A DNA stretch of 64,000 bases from Prevotella sp. (GTDB lineage Bacteria; Bacteroidota; Bacteroidia; Bacteroidales; Bacteroidaceae), in NCBI GenBank assembly GCA_017478025.1, contig JAFVGZ010000027.1, forward strand, positions 186,001 through 250,000, given 5' to 3'. A model generated the notes under the pieces. That model worked only from the letters and a program-made list of their open reading frames with translations, was not told the DNA's origin and ran no database searches. Position numbers and translations under genes: made by a program. This document shows, one piece after another, positions 1-9,183 of this stretch; the first letter of the stretch is position 1; every line of letters begins with the position of its first letter.

Positions 1-645
1 TACAAGAAGGTAAACTTTGCTGTGAACCGTTCCTCTGGTCTTGTTTCCAACATCCGCGTCAAGGGCGATCCCTACCGCATGAACTGGGTTCAGGAGTACC
101 GTGACACCCTCGATCCCATGAGCCGTGCCTACCTCTGGGGTCAGGCGGTGAACATGCAGAAGCATGATCCGCAGAACCCAGTGAAGATTTCAAACACTGC
201 CCGCCGCTGGACCACCAGCGAAGACATGGGGGAAGTCTTTACGTTCAAGAACGAATCGAAGGTGCCTTACGATATGTCTAACATGCGCATTGCAGTGCCA
301 TTCAACTGCAATCCCGATGTGGGCTCAAGCAAACACCATCGCTGCGACATCACCGTGTCGCTCAACGACGGCAACAAGACCTACGTGAAGGCAGTGCGCC
401 AGAGCGGGAAAGCCCCACACATAGCACTCATCGTAGAGAAGGGCACCATAGGGCGCTATGAGATGCTGGAGGTAGAAAAGCCTAACAGCGAAAACAACGG
501 ACGCTACGTCCTCACCTTCTACCCCGAGAGCTACATCCTAAAACCAGGCAAGTCATACACCCTGCAGTGGACTATCTTCGTATATAACGACGAGGAGGAG
601 TTCAACAAAGAGTTGAAGAACCACGGCTGGAAAGCAAAGAAGTAA
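1..645 (+). CDS. Unknown protein, C-terminal part (cut by window start)
   Basis: The reading frame is open from the first base, so the gene begins before the window and the GTG at position 22 is only an internal in-frame codon. About 214 residues are visible. They are rich in short beta-strand-like stretches with aromatic residues (for example the segments ending VLTFYPESYILKPGKSYTL and TLQWTIFVYNDEEE), which suggests a beta-sandwich C-terminal domain. I do not recognise the family. There is no membrane segment or sorting tail in the visible part, and the protein ends in a basic run (HGWKAKK). The stop codon is followed directly by a hairpin plus 9-bp minisatellite element (646-782). Confidence 0.6.
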   Translation, partial: YKKVNFAVNRSSGLVSNIRVKGDPYRMNWVQEYRDTLDPMSRAYLWGQAVNMQKHDPQNPVKISNTARRWTTSEDMGEVFTFKNESKVPYDMSNMRIAVPFNCNPDVGSSKHHRCDITVSLNDGNKTYVKAVRQSGKAPHIALIVEKGTIGRYEMLEVEKPNSENNGRYVLTFYPESYILKPGKSYTLQWTIFVYNDEEEFNKELKNHGWKAKK

Positions 646-782
646 CCCCCTTCCAAAGGGGAAGGAGACCGGAAATACTGGAAATACTGGAAATACCGGA
701 GACCCCGGAACATCCGGAATATCCAGAATATCCGGAATATCCGGAATATCCGGAGAAACCGGAAACTCCGGAAACTCCGTAA
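646..782. repeat. Composite SG element, copy A (3' end of upstream gene)
   Basis: This begins immediately after the stop codon at 645. It has a CCTTCC/GGAAGG inverted repeat, then GAGACCGGAA, then roughly a dozen 9-bp units of the form CCGGAAnnn or CCGGAnnnn. Compared with the other copies in the window it is in reverse orientation (hairpin first, then minisatellite). It fills most of the gap before leuS. Confidence 0.85.
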
Positions 783-857
783 AAACCGCTATCAATAAAG
801 AGATAAGTGTCAAGTGGTCTGCCACTGTGTGACAGACATAAAATAATAATAACTCCA

Positions 858-3725
858 ATGGAATATAATTTTCAGGAAATAGAAAAGAAATGGTTCGACT
901 ATTGGACCTCGAACAAGACCTACAAGGTCGTTGAAGACACCACCAAGAAGAAGTTCTACGTACTCAACATGTTCCCTTACCCCAGTGGTGCGGGACTTCA
1001 TGTGGGTCACCCTCTGGGCTATATCGCCAGCGATATCTATGCCCGCTACAAGCGTCTGCAGGGCTATAACGTGCTCAATCCAATGGGCTATGATGCCTAT
1101 GGCCTGCCCGCTGAGCAGTATGCCATACAGACCGGCCAGCACCCCGAGGTGACGACGGTGCAGAACATCAAGCGCTACCGCGAGCAGCTGGACAAGATCG
1201 GCTTCTCCTTTGACTGGGACCGCGAGGTGCGTACATGCGACCCTGTCTATTATAAGTGGACGCAGTGGGCCTTCCAAAAGATGTTCAACTCTTTCTTCTG
1301 CCTGAAAGAACAGAAGGCGATGCCTATAGAGACCCTCATCAAGCGTTTTGAGACCAAGGGCACACAGGGCGACGACGGCAACACCATCAAGGTGGCATGC
1401 AGCGAAGAACTCTCCTTCACCGCAGAGGAGTGGAACTCCTGGGACGCCAAGAAACAGAGCGACGTGCTGATGAACTATCGCCTTGCCTTCATGGGCGAGA
1501 CGATGGTGAACTGGTGCGCCGGCCTGGGTACGGTGCTTGCCAACGATGAGGTTGTCGATGGCGTCAGCGTGCGCGGCGGCTTCCCCGTAGAGCAAAAGAA
1601 GATGCGTCAGTGGTGCCTGCGTGTCAGTGCCTACGCACAGCGCCTGCTCGACGGACTGGAGACGATACAGTGGAGCGAGTCTATCAAGGAGACCCAGCGC
1701 AACTGGATAGGACGCTCAGAAGGCACAGAGGTGGAGTTCCAGGTAGCGGACTCAACCAAGTCCTTCACCATCTTCACCACCCGTGCCGACACGATGTTTG
1801 GCGTCACCTTCATGGTCTTGGCACCTGAGAGCGACCTGGTGAAGGAGCTTACTACACCCGAGCAGCAGGCCGAGGTGGAGAAGTATGTGAAGTATGTGGC
1901 AGGCCGCACGGAGCGCGAGCGTCAGATAGACCACAAGGTGACGGGCGTCTTCTCAGGCTCATACGCCATCAACCCATTCACGGGCGAGAAGAATCCTATC
2001 TGGATTTCAGAGTATGTCCTGGCTGGCTACGGCACTGGTGCCATCATGGCCGTACCCGCCCACGACAGCCGCGACTATGCTTTCGCTAAGCATTTCAACC
2101 TGCCTATCATACCGCTCATCGAGGGTGCGGACGTCTCTGAGGAGTCATACGACGCCAAAGAGGGCATCGTAAGCAACTCTCCCGCACCGGGCAAGCAGTC
2201 CGTCAGCTACGACGGTGAGGCGTTGTCACTCAACGGACTGACGGTGAAGGAGGCTATACAGGCTACTAAGGTATTCGTGGAGAAGCACCACATAGGCCGC
2301 GTGAAGGTGAACTATCGCCTCCGCGATGCTATCTTCTCACGTCAGCGCTATTGGGGCGAGCCGTTCCCCGTATATCACAAGAACGGCATCCCGCAGATGA
2401 TCCCTGAGGATTGTCTGCCTATAGAGCTGCCGCAGGTGGATAAGTTCCTGCCTACCGAGACGGGTGAGCCGCCATTGGGCAATGCTACCGTATGGGCATG
2501 GGACGAGGAGAACCGCTGCATCGTGGAGAACTCAAAGATAGACAACAAGACCGTCTTCCCGCTTGAGCTCTACACCATGCCGGGCTTTGCAGGCTCTTCG
2601 GCCTACTACCTGCGCTATATGGACCCTCACAACAACGAGGCCCTCGTAAGCCAGGAGGCCGACGCTTACTGGCAGAACGTGGATCTCTACGTGGGCGGCA
2701 GCGAGCACGCCACAGGCCACCTCATATACTCACGCTTCTGGAATAAGTTCCTCTTCGACCTCGGCGTGAGCTGCAAGGAGGAGCCGTTCCAAAAGCTCAT
2801 CAACCAGGGAATGATACAGGGACGCTCTAACTTCGTGTATAGAGTGAAGGACACCAACACCTTCGTATCGTTCGACAAGAAGGATCAGTACGACGTGACA
2901 CCTATCCATGTGGATGTGAATATCGTCTCTGGTGACGTCCTCGACATTGAAGCCTTCAAGCAGTGGAGACCAGAATACAACGATGCTGAGTTCATCCTCA
3001 ACGATGATGGTAAGTATGTATGCGGCTGGGCAGTGGAGAAGATGTCCAAGTCTATGTTCAATGTGGTGAACCCCGACATGATTGTGGAGCGTTACGGTGC
3101 CGACACGCTGCGCCTCTATGAGATGTTCCTCGGCCCTGTGGAGCAGTCAAAGCCCTGGGATACCAACGGTATTGACGGCTGCCACCGCTTCCTCAAGAAG
3201 TTCTGGGGACTGTTCTACGACCGCGAGGGCCGCTTCCTGCCAGAGGATGTGAAGCCTACGGCAGAGCAGGAGAAGTCGCTCCACAAGCTCATCAAGAAGG
3301 TGACACAGGACATCGAGCAGTTCTCTTACAACACCTCCATCTCGGCCTTTATGATTGCCGTGAGCGAACTGCAGCAGTGCCGCAGCCGTGAGGTGCTCCG
3401 TCAGCTCGTGATACTCATCGCTCCGTTCGCTCCGTTTATCGCCGAGGAGCTGTATCATACACTCTCCGGTAGCGACGCAGGCAGTGTCTTTGACGCTCAG
3501 TGGCCTGCATGGGACGAGGAAAAGATGAAGGACAGCGAGATTACGATGCCCGTACAGTTCTGCGGCAAGACGCGCTTCACCATGCAGGTGCCCGCCGATG
3601 CCACAAAGGAACAGGTGGAGCAGATGGCTCTCGCCGACGAACGCACAGCAAAATACACCGACGGCAAGCAAATCGTCAAGACCATCGTGGTACCCAAGAA
3701 GATTATCAATATCGTGGTAAAGTAA
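858..3725 (+). CDS. leuS: Leucyl-tRNA synthetase
   Basis: Class I aminoacyl-tRNA synthetase that charges tRNA-Leu with leucine in the cytoplasm. The HIGH-type signature HVGH is at about residues 48-51 and KMSKS at about 728-732. The CP1 editing domain is present ([13 protein letters not shown] near residue 310 and the following [15 protein letters not shown] segment), so the enzyme should hydrolyse mischarged tRNA. The C-terminal anticodon-binding region ([18 protein letters not shown]) is intact. Length is 955 aa, slightly longer than the E. coli enzyme and usual for Bacteroidota. I chose the ATG at 858 because the conserved start [12 protein letters not shown] begins there; the frame is open to 807, but those 17 residues are not typical of the family. 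No Shine-Dalgarno sequence precedes it. It converges with the glycosyltransferase gene, with an inverted-repeat terminator between. Confidence 0.97.
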   Translation: MEYNFQEIEKKWFDYWTSNKTYKVVEDTTKKKFYVLNMFPYPSGAGLHVGHPLGYIASDIYARYKRLQGYNVLNPMGYDAYGLPAEQYAIQTGQHPEVTTVQNIKRYREQLDKIGFSFDWDREVRTCDPVYYKWTQWAFQKMFNSFFCLKEQKAMPIETLIKRFETKGTQGDDGNTIKVACSEELSFTAEEWNSWDAKKQSDVLMNYRLAFMGETMVNWCAGLGTVLANDEVVDGVSVRGGFPVEQKKMRQWCLRVSAYAQRLLDGLETIQWSESIKETQRNWIGRSEGTEVEFQVADSTKSFTIFTTRADTMFGVTFMVLAPESDLVKELTTPEQQAEVEKYVKYVAGRTERERQIDHKVTGVFSGSYAINPFTGEKNPIWISEYVLAGYGTGAIMAVPAHDSRDYAFAKHFNLPIIPLIEGADVSEESYDAKEGIVSNSPAPGKQSVSYDGEALSLNGLTVKEAIQATKVFVEKHHIGRVKVNYRLRDAIFSRQRYWGEPFPVYHKNGIPQMIPEDCLPIELPQVDKFLPTETGEPPLGNATVWAWDEENRCIVENSKIDNKTVFPLELYTMPGFAGSSAYYLRYMDPHNNEALVSQEADAYWQNVDLYVGGSEHATGHLIYSRFWNKFLFDLGVSCKEEPFQKLINQGMIQGRSNFVYRVKDTNTFVSFDKKDQYDVTPIHVDVNIVSGDVLDIEAFKQWRPEYNDAEFILNDDGKYVCGWAVEKMSKSMFNVVNPDMIVERYGADTLRLYEMFLGPVEQSKPWDTNGIDGCHRFLKKFWGLFYDREGRFLPEDVKPTAEQEKSLHKLIKKVTQDIEQFSYNTSISAFMIAVSELQQCRSREVLRQLVILIAPFAPFIAEELYHTLSGSDAGSVFDAQWPAWDEEKMKDSEITMPVQFCGKTRFTMQVPADATKEQVEQMALADERTAKYTDGKQIVKTIVVPKKIINIVVK

Positions 3726-3759
3726 GTTTCGCTCCGTCCTTGGAGTTATAAGAATTCTT

Positions 3760-3835
3760 AAGGAGTTAGAAGGAGTTAGAGGACATTACTATATATAGTA
3801 TAAAACACTTGTCCTCTATCTCCTTCTAACTCCTT
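3760..3835. terminator. Inverted repeat between convergent genes, likely two-way terminator
   Basis: A 25-bp arm (3760-3784, AAGGAGTTAGAAGGAG...) pairs with 3811-3835 with one mismatch, around an AT-rich loop. The arms are built from the GGAGTTAGAA/TTCTAACTCC minisatellite, which continues to about 3890. It lies between the ends of leuS (+) and the glycosyltransferase gene (-), where a bidirectional terminator is expected. There is no long T-run. Confidence 0.55.
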
Positions 3836-3880
3836 TTATTTATCTTCTTCTAACTCCTTCTATCTCCTTCTATCTCCTTC

Positions 3881-5146
3881 TTACCCCTTTGAGGTAACCG
3901 CCTTTACTATTTCTTCTGGTGTTATGCTGTTCAGGCAGCGGTAGTCACTGTAGCGGCACGGCTTGCTGCCGTATATAGAGCACGGACGGCATGGCAGGTC
4001 TTTCTGTACACAGTCCTCTGCCCTCTGTCCCCAACCGAGGAAGCCGGCATAAGGGTGTGTAGCACCCCATACACTCACCACGCGCGTCCCAACGAGCGAC
4101 GCCAGGTGCATATTGGCAGAATCCATAGACAGCATAACATCAAGCCCGCGCATCAGCTCCAGCTCAGCGGCGAGACCGGAAGTCCGGCCTACAGCCCCCA
4201 CCCGGCCTCCCCCTGGGGGGAGGGGACGGGAAGCACCGGAATAACTGGAAAGACCGGAATGTCCGGAAACTCCGGAATATCCGGAATATCCGGAAAAACC
4301 GGAACCACCGTCTTTACTGATTACATCCCTCGCCAGCTCCACATTACTATATTTCTGCGCCCATGCGCGCATAATGTCCTCCTCTTCGCCTTTGCCTCCG
4401 AAGAGCACCACGCGCCCACTGTGGCTCAGCATCTCCACGACCTGCTCCATCTTCTCTATGGGGTAAATCTTTCCCTTATGCGCCGCAAACGGGGCAACGC
4501 CAAAGGCAGTCCGACCTGCAGCCCACTCCCGGCCTCCCCCTGAGGGGAGGTGAACGGAATCAACGGAATAACTGGAAAGACCGGAATGTCCGGAAACTCC
4601 GGAATATCCGGAAAAACCGGAATATCCGGAAAAACCGGAATCACTGGAAAAACCGGAATCACTGGAAAGACCGGAAAAACCGGAACCGCCGGATAATCCG
4701 GAGAAATCTCCCCCCCACAGGGCCTCCGCATAGTTCTCGAAGCTTGTCGGCAACTGCCTGAGGACCTTCTTTCCGGGCTCTGCCGTCAGCTGTCGGCGGT
4801 CGCTGCGGTGCTTGTCTATGACACGCACCTCATAGCCTCTGAGCCTGAAATACTGCCTCAGCACCTTCGTGCGAAGCACGTCATGAGCATCCACGATGCG
4901 GTCAAAGTGCATCGCATGTAGTTCCTTAAAAAGTCTGAAAAGCCCCATAATGCCTCTGTATTGCGTTTTCACGGCTCTGCCGAGGAAACTTACGTTCGGG
5001 GCAATATCCTCGAACAGCGGGGCGCAAAACGGCACTGAGAGCACCGTCACGCTATCCTCCGGATGCTGCAGTGCATACTCTCTAACCACCGGCGACAGCA
5101 TCGCTACATCGCCTAAGGCACTGAAACGCATTACGAGAACGTTCAT
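3881..5146 (-). CDS. GT9-family glycosyltransferase (heptosyltransferase-like) with two repeat insertions
   Basis: Related to ADP-heptose:LPS heptosyltransferases (WaaC/WaaF, GT9), which add sugars to lipopolysaccharide core at the inner membrane. The N-terminus [17 protein letters not shown] is the GT9 first strand and glycine loop. The C-terminal half has the family block [21 protein letters not shown] and a Cys-rich tail ([17 protein letters not shown]). The coding sequence is interrupted in frame by two Ser/Gly-rich repeat segments: about residues 147-212, between the two Rossmann domains, and about 278-323, just before the donor-binding block. Without them the protein would be about 310-320 aa, close to a compact GT9 enzyme. 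It lies 64 bp downstream of a DUF4254 gene on the same strand, a common Bacteroidota pairing. Sugar donor and acceptor cannot be read from sequence. Confidence 0.88.
   Translation of the reverse strand: MNVLVMRFSALGDVAMLSPVVREYALQHPEDSVTVLSVPFCAPLFEDIAPNVSFLGRAVKTQYRGIMGLFRLFKELHAMHFDRIVDAHDVLRTKVLRQYFRLRGYEVRVIDKHRSDRRQLTAEPGKKVLRQLPTSFENYAEALWGGDFSGLSGGSGFSGLSSDSGFSSDSGFSGYSGFSGYSGVSGHSGLSSYSVDSVHLPSGGGREWAAGRTAFGVAPFAAHKGKIYPIEKMEQVVEMLSHSGRVVLFGGKGEEEDIMRAWAQKYSNVELARDVISKDGGSGFSGYSGYSGVSGHSGLSSYSGASRPLPPGGGRVGAVGRTSGLAAELELMRGLDVMLSMDSANMHLASLVGTRVVSVWGATHPYAGFLGWGQRAEDCVQKDLPCRPCSIYGSKPCRYSDYRCLNSITPEEIVKAVTSKG
4178..4315. repeat. Composite SG element, copy B, inside the GT9 gene
   Basis: On the + strand it reads tail (CAGCCCCCACCCGG), hairpin CCTCCCC...GGGGAGG, then CCGGAA-type 9-bp units. 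Read from the gene (minus strand) it encodes about 45 residues of the form [17 protein letters not shown] followed by [10 protein letters not shown]. It is in frame, without stops, and sits in a loop between conserved GT9 blocks. Confidence 0.9.
4511..4708. repeat. Composite SG element, copy C, inside the GT9 gene
   Basis: Same orientation as copy B and longer, with about 16 units of 9 bp. It encodes about 66 residues rich in SGFSGYSG and ends in [13 protein letters not shown], the translation of the CCTCCCCCTGAGGGGAGG hairpin and tail. It lies between the N- and C-terminal Rossmann domains of the glycosyltransferase. Confidence 0.9.
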
Positions 5147-5210
5147 TAAATTAAGAATTAAGAATTCAAAATTCAGAATTAATTATGCATTCTGCATTTT
5201 GCATTTTTAA
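5147..5210. repeat. AT-rich minisatellite spacer
   Basis: Short gap between the DUF4254 and GT9 genes made of TTAAGAATTAAGAATTCAAA-type and TTATGCATTCTGCATTTTGC-type repeats. Similar AT-rich spacers recur at 18130, 35400, 54880, 55865 and 57640. Confidence 0.7.
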
Positions 5211-5813
5211 TTATGCATTCTTATATAGTACCGGATTTGTTGCCGGATCGTTATACATCTTCATCTGCCTATAAACCTTCATATACTTATGTCCGGCGGC
5301 GATGTCGGCCAGCAGTTGGTCTATGGCGGTGGAGAGGTCTCTCTCCTGCTCCAGCAGCACGTTGAGCTTGCCCTGACACGTAGCGCGGTGCTCTTCTGTG
5401 GCGTCCTCACGCTCCACCTGTTCGCGCATGTGCCATATCTTCAGCTGCAGGATAGAGAGGCGGTCAATGGCCCATGCCGGCGACTCAGTATTGATTGTGG
5501 CGTCGCTCTGCACCGTCACGTCCTTATAGCGCTCGCGGAAGTACGTATCGATATCCTCCACCATATCCGTGCGCACCTGGTTTGACTTGTCTATCCTGCG
5601 CTTCAGCGCCAGCGCCTCGACGGGGTCTATCTGCGGATCGCGGATGATATCCTCGAGGTGCCACTGCACCGCATCGACCCAACACTTATCATACAGCGTG
5701 GCCTCGATGGTGCCTACGTAGTGTGGGTTCTTCTTCTCTGCATCGACATTGTCGGTGACGTGATAGTCGGCAATAGCCTGACGGAAAATAGTATTGGCAA
5801 ACTCTGTAAACAT
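5211..5813 (-). CDS. DUF4254 family protein
   Basis: A 200-aa cytoplasmic, helix-rich protein without signal peptide. The N-terminal part (MFTEFANTIFRQAIADYHVTD, then NPHYVGTIEATLYDKCWVDAVQWHLEDIIRDP) and the later segment ESPAWAIDRLSILQLKIWHM match what I know of the Bacteroidota DUF4254 family, whose genes usually lie beside LPS glycosyltransferase genes. Biochemical function is unknown. It is the first gene of a probable two-gene operon with the GT9 gene and has a clear promoter upstream (5837-5868). The charged C-terminal helices (EREDATEEHRATCQGKLNVL) suggest a coiled-coil or protein-binding role, which is inference. Confidence 0.85.
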   Translation of the reverse strand: MFTEFANTIFRQAIADYHVTDNVDAEKKNPHYVGTIEATLYDKCWVDAVQWHLEDIIRDPQIDPVEALALKRRIDKSNQVRTDMVEDIDTYFRERYKDVTVQSDATINTESPAWAIDRLSILQLKIWHMREQVEREDATEEHRATCQGKLNVLLEQERDLSTAIDQLLADIAAGHKYMKVYRQMKMYNDPATNPVLYKNA

Positions 5814-5836
5814 AGTCTTTCTTAGGGATTTTGGTG

Positions 5837-5868
5837 CAAATTTACTACTTTTTGCTCAATAAAACAAA
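5837..5868 (-). promoter_or_regulatory. Bacteroidota promoter for the DUF4254-GT9 operon
   Basis: On the minus strand TTTG (5865-5868) is followed after 20 bp by TAAATTTG (5837-5844), matching the Bacteroidota -33/-7 consensus. It lies about 25 bp upstream of the DUF4254 start codon. Confidence 0.75.
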
Positions 5869-5954
5869 TTTCTTCGCACATTGTTGCGGTATAAACGGTA
5901 ACAATCCCCACTATAAGCCCCGTAAAGGCCCCCCATGTGCACGGCGAGCCATGA

Positions 5955-5975
5955 CCCTGCGGGCAAACCGCAGGG
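5955..5975. repeat. GGGCAC-flanked palindrome
   Basis: CCCTGCGG (5955-5962) and CCGCAGGG (5968-5975) enclose a 5-nt loop and are followed by CACTC. This is one of about ten copies of a palindrome family in the window whose stem sequence changes between copies while pairing is kept. Confidence 0.8.
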
Positions 5976-5993
5976 CACTCGAAGGCACGCTAA

Positions 5994-6037
5994 AAGGCGC
6001 AACAAGGGCACCGGTAAGGCGCAACAAGGGCACCGGT
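5994..6037. repeat. Tandem 22-bp direct repeat
   Basis: Two exact head-to-tail copies of a 22-bp unit (AAGGCGCAACAAGGGCACC...), followed by a partial third. It lies in the 400-bp gap between the DUF4254 gene and the small gene, where I see no coding sequence. Confidence 0.8.
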
Positions 6038-6119
6038 AAGGCGTTAAAGGGGAACGGAAGAGGCGCAGCAGGCGCACCGAAAGCGGTGCAAAAAGCAGCA
6101 CCGCAGGGATAAGGACAGA

Positions 6120-6160
6120 AAAACGCCTGACTTGTTTCAAGTAGAGAAACACGCCAGGCG
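6120..6160 (-). terminator. Rho-independent terminator after the small gene
   Basis: Read on the minus strand, CGCCTG (6155-6160) pairs with CAGGCG (6124-6129), with an inner GTTTC/GAAAC pairing, and a TTTTT run follows. It lies about 60 bp downstream of the 31-codon gene. Confidence 0.65.
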
Positions 6161-6222
6161 CGGTATTTAAAGCGGGTTTTGTCTTAGATTGATTGCCCCC
6201 TATGATAAGGAGCGGATCTCTA

Positions 6223-6318
6223 TTACTTCTGGTGCATCAGTGAAGTGCAACCACAGATGGTAGATACGCCTACCATAGAGACCATGATCATCATTGCTAC
6301 ATTTGTAAACATAATCAT
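6223..6318 (-). CDS. Small hydrophobic peptide, 31 aa
   Basis: A short gene in an otherwise empty 860-bp gap. The product MIMFTNVAMMIMVSMVGVST followed by ICGCTSLMHQK has one hydrophobic stretch covering residues 3-21, then two cysteines, so it may be a membrane peptide or a very short lipoprotein-like peptide. An AGAGAAAGGAAA ribosome-binding site lies just before the ATG at 6318, a promoter lies at 6427-6457 and a terminator at 6120-6160, so it looks like an independent transcription unit of about 300 nt. The frame extends upstream to 6453, but that would start inside the promoter. It could alternatively be a small RNA with a chance frame. Short hydrophobic peptides of this kind are known in Bacteroidota, but I cannot assign a family. 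Confidence 0.5.
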   Translation of the reverse strand: MIMFTNVAMMIMVSMVGVSTICGCTSLMHQK

Positions 6319-6426
6319 TTTCCTTTCTCTGCTTTTAGTTGTTGTTTTTGTTAACTTTACTACCGCGCATCTCCTTCGCGCGGCTTTTAAATTAATTTCT
6401 ATGCTTTCTCCTTTCGTTTGCGATTG

Positions 6427-6457
6427 CAAAATTACGGCTTTCTGTGTGCGCACACAA
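6427..6457 (-). promoter_or_regulatory. Bacteroidota promoter for the small gene
   Basis: On the minus strand ATTG (6454-6457) and TAATTTTG (6427-6434) are spaced by about 20 bp. The predicted transcript starts about 100 nt upstream of the 31-codon frame. Confidence 0.6.
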
Positions 6458-6674
6458 TTATTTCTCGATAATTCTTCATTATTTTGCGATTTAGTTGATA
6501 TACCTCAACCAAACCCCTAAAAAAGGGGTGTTTTTAGCCCTTTTTTGAGTGTTTTCATGGTTTTATATAAGCTGTAATGGATTGATAAACATCAATCGAA
6601 GAGGGTAGTAATAAGGAGACACAAATGTCTTCTAACTCCCTCTATCTCCCTATAACTCCTTCTAACTCCCTTCA

Positions 6675-7373
6675 TTATCTGAATATCCTAGTCATGCTAC
6701 GGGGGTCTGAGAGTTCCTCTATGGCACCGTTATTAAAATACCATGCGGCGTCCGTAGTGCGCTGCGCCACGTCCAGGTCGTGAGTAGAGATGAGGATCGC
6801 CTTGCCCTGCTCGTGGGCCAGGGAGCGCAGCATGAGCATTGTTTCCTCCTTCGAGGGGTAGTCAAGGAAGGCTGTCGGCTCATCGAGCAGTATGACGGGT
6901 GTCTGCTGCGCAATGGCTTTGGCTATCATCGCCTTCTGTTTCTCGCCGTCTGAGATCTCGTTGATGAGCCTGTGGGCGTACTGCTCAGGCGGCAGACCGG
7001 CAAGCTTCATGGCCTCGGTCACTATCTCGTTGTCTCTCTCATTGAGCACTCCGAAGAATCCCGTGTATGGTGACCGGCCCAGTCCCACCATATCACGCAC
7101 GCGCATACCTTGTATGTTGATACGCTCTGTGAGCACCACGGCAATGTCGCGCTGCGTCAGCAGAGGGCTCTCCTTGCCGTCCTCTACCACCATGATGTCG
7201 CCGCCAAGGGGCGGCAGCAGACCCGCGACGGTCTTCAGCAGCGTTGACTTACCAGTGCCGTTGCGACCTATGAGGCACGTCAGCTCTCCGGCACGCAACC
7301 GCGCTGCAAGCCCTTCAGCCACTACATGACCACTATAACCTATCGACAAACCACGAAGCTCTACGTATCTCAT
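6675..7373 (-). CDS. ABC transporter ATP-binding protein (siderophore/haem/cobalamin type)
   Basis: A 232-aa ATPase subunit, the cytoplasmic motor of an importer of the FecE/BtuD type. Walker A is GRNGTGKST (residues 36-44), Walker B ILLDEP (161-166), the D-loop region follows (TAFLDYPSKE), and the switch histidine is in ISTHDLDVA. The signature motif is ISDGEKQ (about 140-146) rather than canonical LSGGQ, a known variant in this group. No permease or binding-protein genes lie beside it, so its partners must be elsewhere. It is 90 bp downstream of pckA on the same strand with a strong hairpin between, and I saw no own promoter, so it may depend on read-through. Its 3' end is followed by a TCTAACTCC minisatellite (6630-6670). 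Confidence 0.88.
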   Translation of the reverse strand: MRYVELRGLSIGYSGHVVAEGLAARLRAGELTCLIGRNGTGKSTLLKTVAGLLPPLGGDIMVVEDGKESPLLTQRDIAVVLTERINIQGMRVRDMVGLGRSPYTGFFGVLNERDNEIVTEAMKLAGLPPEQYAHRLINEISDGEKQKAMIAKAIAQQTPVILLDEPTAFLDYPSKEETMLMLRSLAHEQGKAILISTHDLDVAQRTTDAAWYFNNGAIEELSDPRSMTRIFR

Positions 7374-7391
7374 TACTCATCCATTCTAAGA

Positions 7392-7424
7392 GCGCCCCGC
7401 AGATTGTGTTATTCTGCGGGGCGC
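7392..7424 (-). terminator. Hairpin between pckA and the ABC gene
   Basis: A perfect 12-bp stem, GCGCCCCGCAGA (7392-7403) with TCTGCGGGGCGC (7413-7424), and a 9-nt loop. It lies 40 bp past the pckA stop. There is no clear T-run on the minus strand, so it may attenuate rather than fully terminate. Confidence 0.6.
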
Positions 7425-7463
7425 ATGCTTATATATATACTTATATTATTGTACAGTATCGGT

Positions 7464-9077
7464 TTAGAGCTTTGGACCGGCTGCTACGAGAGCCTTGCCT
7501 GCCTCGTTGCCTTCGTACTTGCCGAAGTTCTTAATGAAGCGTGCTGCGAGGTCCTTAGCCTTCTCCTCCCACTGTGCTGCGTCAGCGTATGTGTCGCGTG
7601 GGTCGAGGATGTTGGTATCTACGCCTTCCAGCTCTGTTGGCACCTCAAAGTCGAAGTATGGGATCTTCTTTGTAGGAGCCTTGAGGATAGCGCCACCGAG
7701 GATTGCGTCGATGATGCCGCGGGTATCCTTGATAGAGATACGCTTGCCGGTACCGTTCCAACCAGTGTTTACGAGGTAAGCCTTAGCGCCGCTCTTCTCC
7801 ATCTTCTTCACGAGCTCCTCAGCATACTTTGTTGGGTGCAGCTCGAGGAATGCCTGACCGAAGCAAGCAGAGAATGTAGGTGTTGGCTCTGTGATGCCGC
7901 GCTCTGTACCTGCCAGCTTAGCGGTGAAGCCAGAGAGGAAGTAGTACTTTGTCTGCTCTGGAGTGAGGATAGATACTGGAGGCAGAACGCCGAATGCGTC
8001 GGCAGAGAGGAAGATAACGTTCTTTGCCTCTGGGCCTGCGCTCTTGCCGTTCACCTTCTGAGCAATCTTCTCGATGTGGTCGATAGGATAAGATACGCGG
8101 GTGTTCTCGGTCACGCTCTTGTCGGCGAAGTCAATCTTGCCCTCAGCATCAACGGTAACGTTCTCCAGCAGTGCGTCGCGACGGATAGCGTTATAGATGT
8201 CTGGCTCGCTCTCCTTGTCGAGGTTGATAACCTTAGCATAGCAGCCGCCCTCGAGGTTGAACACGCCCTCGTCGTCCCAGCCGTGCTCGTCATCACCGAT
8301 GAGCAGACGCTTTGGATCGGTAGAGAGAGTGGTCTTACCTGTACCAGAGAGACCGAAGAAGATAGCGGTGTTCTTACCCTCCATATCGGTGTTGGCAGAG
8401 CAGTGCATAGAAGCGATGCCCTGCAGAGGCAGGTAGTAGTTCTGCATAGAGAACATACCCTTCTTCATCTCACCGCCGTACCATGTGTTGATGATCACCT
8501 GCTCGCGGCTGGTGGTGTTGAAGGCAACGCAGGTCTCTGAGTTCAGACCCAGCTCCTTGTAGTTCTCTACCTTTGCCTTAGATGCGTTATAGATTACGAA
8601 GTTTGGCTCAAAGTTCTTCAGCTCCTCCTCGGTAGGCTGGATGAACATATTCTTTACGAAGTGTGCCTGCCAAGCCACCTCAACGATGAAGCGTACAGCG
8701 AGGCGTGTTGCTGCGTTGGCACCGCAGAATGCATCTACCACGTAGAGCTCCTTATTGCACAGCTCCTTGATAGCGATTTCCTTTACCTTGCCCCATACCT
8801 CTTCGCTCATGGGGTGGTTATCGTTCTTGTAGCCCTCGGTGGTCCACCATACCTTGTCGTGGCTCTGGGCATCATCAACGATGTACTTATCCTTAGGAGA
8901 GCGTCCAGTGTAGATACCGGTCATCACGTTGACGGCGTTCAGCTCGGTGTTCACACCCTTGTCATAACCTGTCAGGCTTGCCTTTGTCTCCTCCTCAAAG
9001 AGGTACTCATAACTTGGATTGTGTGCAATCACCGTACTGCCGGTGATGCCATACTGTGTCAGATCTAATGTTGCCAT
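7464..9077 (-). CDS. pckA: Phosphoenolpyruvate carboxykinase (ATP)
   Basis: Converts oxaloacetate and ATP to phosphoenolpyruvate, CO2 and ADP, or runs in the reverse, CO2-fixing direction that succinate-forming Bacteroidota use during fermentation. At 537 aa it has normal length. The kinase-1a (P-loop) motif [11 protein letters not shown] is near residue 240, followed by the metal-binding segment [19 protein letters not shown]. The substrate-binding Arg segment GRSPKDKY (about 57-64) and the adenine-binding C-terminal segment ([19 protein letters not shown]) are present. It has its own promoter (9184-9214) and is followed by a strong hairpin. Nothing is missing or unusual. Confidence 0.97.
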   Translation of the reverse strand: MATLDLTQYGITGSTVIAHNPSYEYLFEEETKASLTGYDKGVNTELNAVNVMTGIYTGRSPKDKYIVDDAQSHDKVWWTTEGYKNDNHPMSEEVWGKVKEIAIKELCNKELYVVDAFCGANAATRLAVRFIVEVAWQAHFVKNMFIQPTEEELKNFEPNFVIYNASKAKVENYKELGLNSETCVAFNTTSREQVIINTWYGGEMKKGMFSMQNYYLPLQGIASMHCSANTDMEGKNTAIFFGLSGTGKTTLSTDPKRLLIGDDEHGWDDEGVFNLEGGCYAKVINLDKESEPDIYNAIRRDALLENVTVDAEGKIDFADKSVTENTRVSYPIDHIEKIAQKVNGKSAGPEAKNVIFLSADAFGVLPPVSILTPEQTKYYFLSGFTAKLAGTERGITEPTPTFSACFGQAFLELHPTKYAEELVKKMEKSGAKAYLVNTGWNGTGKRISIKDTRGIIDAILGGAILKAPTKKIPYFDFEVPTELEGVDTNILDPRDTYADAAQWEEKAKDLAARFIKNFGKYEGNEAGKALVAAGPKL

Positions 9078-9183
9078 TACTTTAATTGATCCTTTCTCTG
9101 ATTTTAATGTTATGGATAAATGTTAACTGTTCTTTGCATTCCTTGCATAAAATCGACGGTTATCCAATGCGCCAATTTGGGTG

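Noticed and set aside
646-782. CRISPR or VNTR coding region
   Set aside because: Units are 9 bp and contiguous, and the same composite element recurs at ten places with a hairpin, so it is a dispersed minisatellite element rather than a CRISPR.
807-857. Upstream start for leuS at 807
   Set aside because: The extra 17 residues are not typical of LeuRS and overlap the end of the repeat region; MEYNF at 858 is the family start.
5831-6152. Small frames on both strands at 5.8-6.15 kb
   Set aside because: They are made of repeats and palindromes (Arg/Ala/Lys- or Leu/Pro-rich), with no start signals or family resemblance.
7326-8540. A 404-codon open frame antisense to pckA
   Set aside because: It lies opposite a highly conserved enzyme gene, has a composition expected of an antisense frame (Leu/Cys/Val-rich) and no recognisable domain, promoter or ribosome-binding site.
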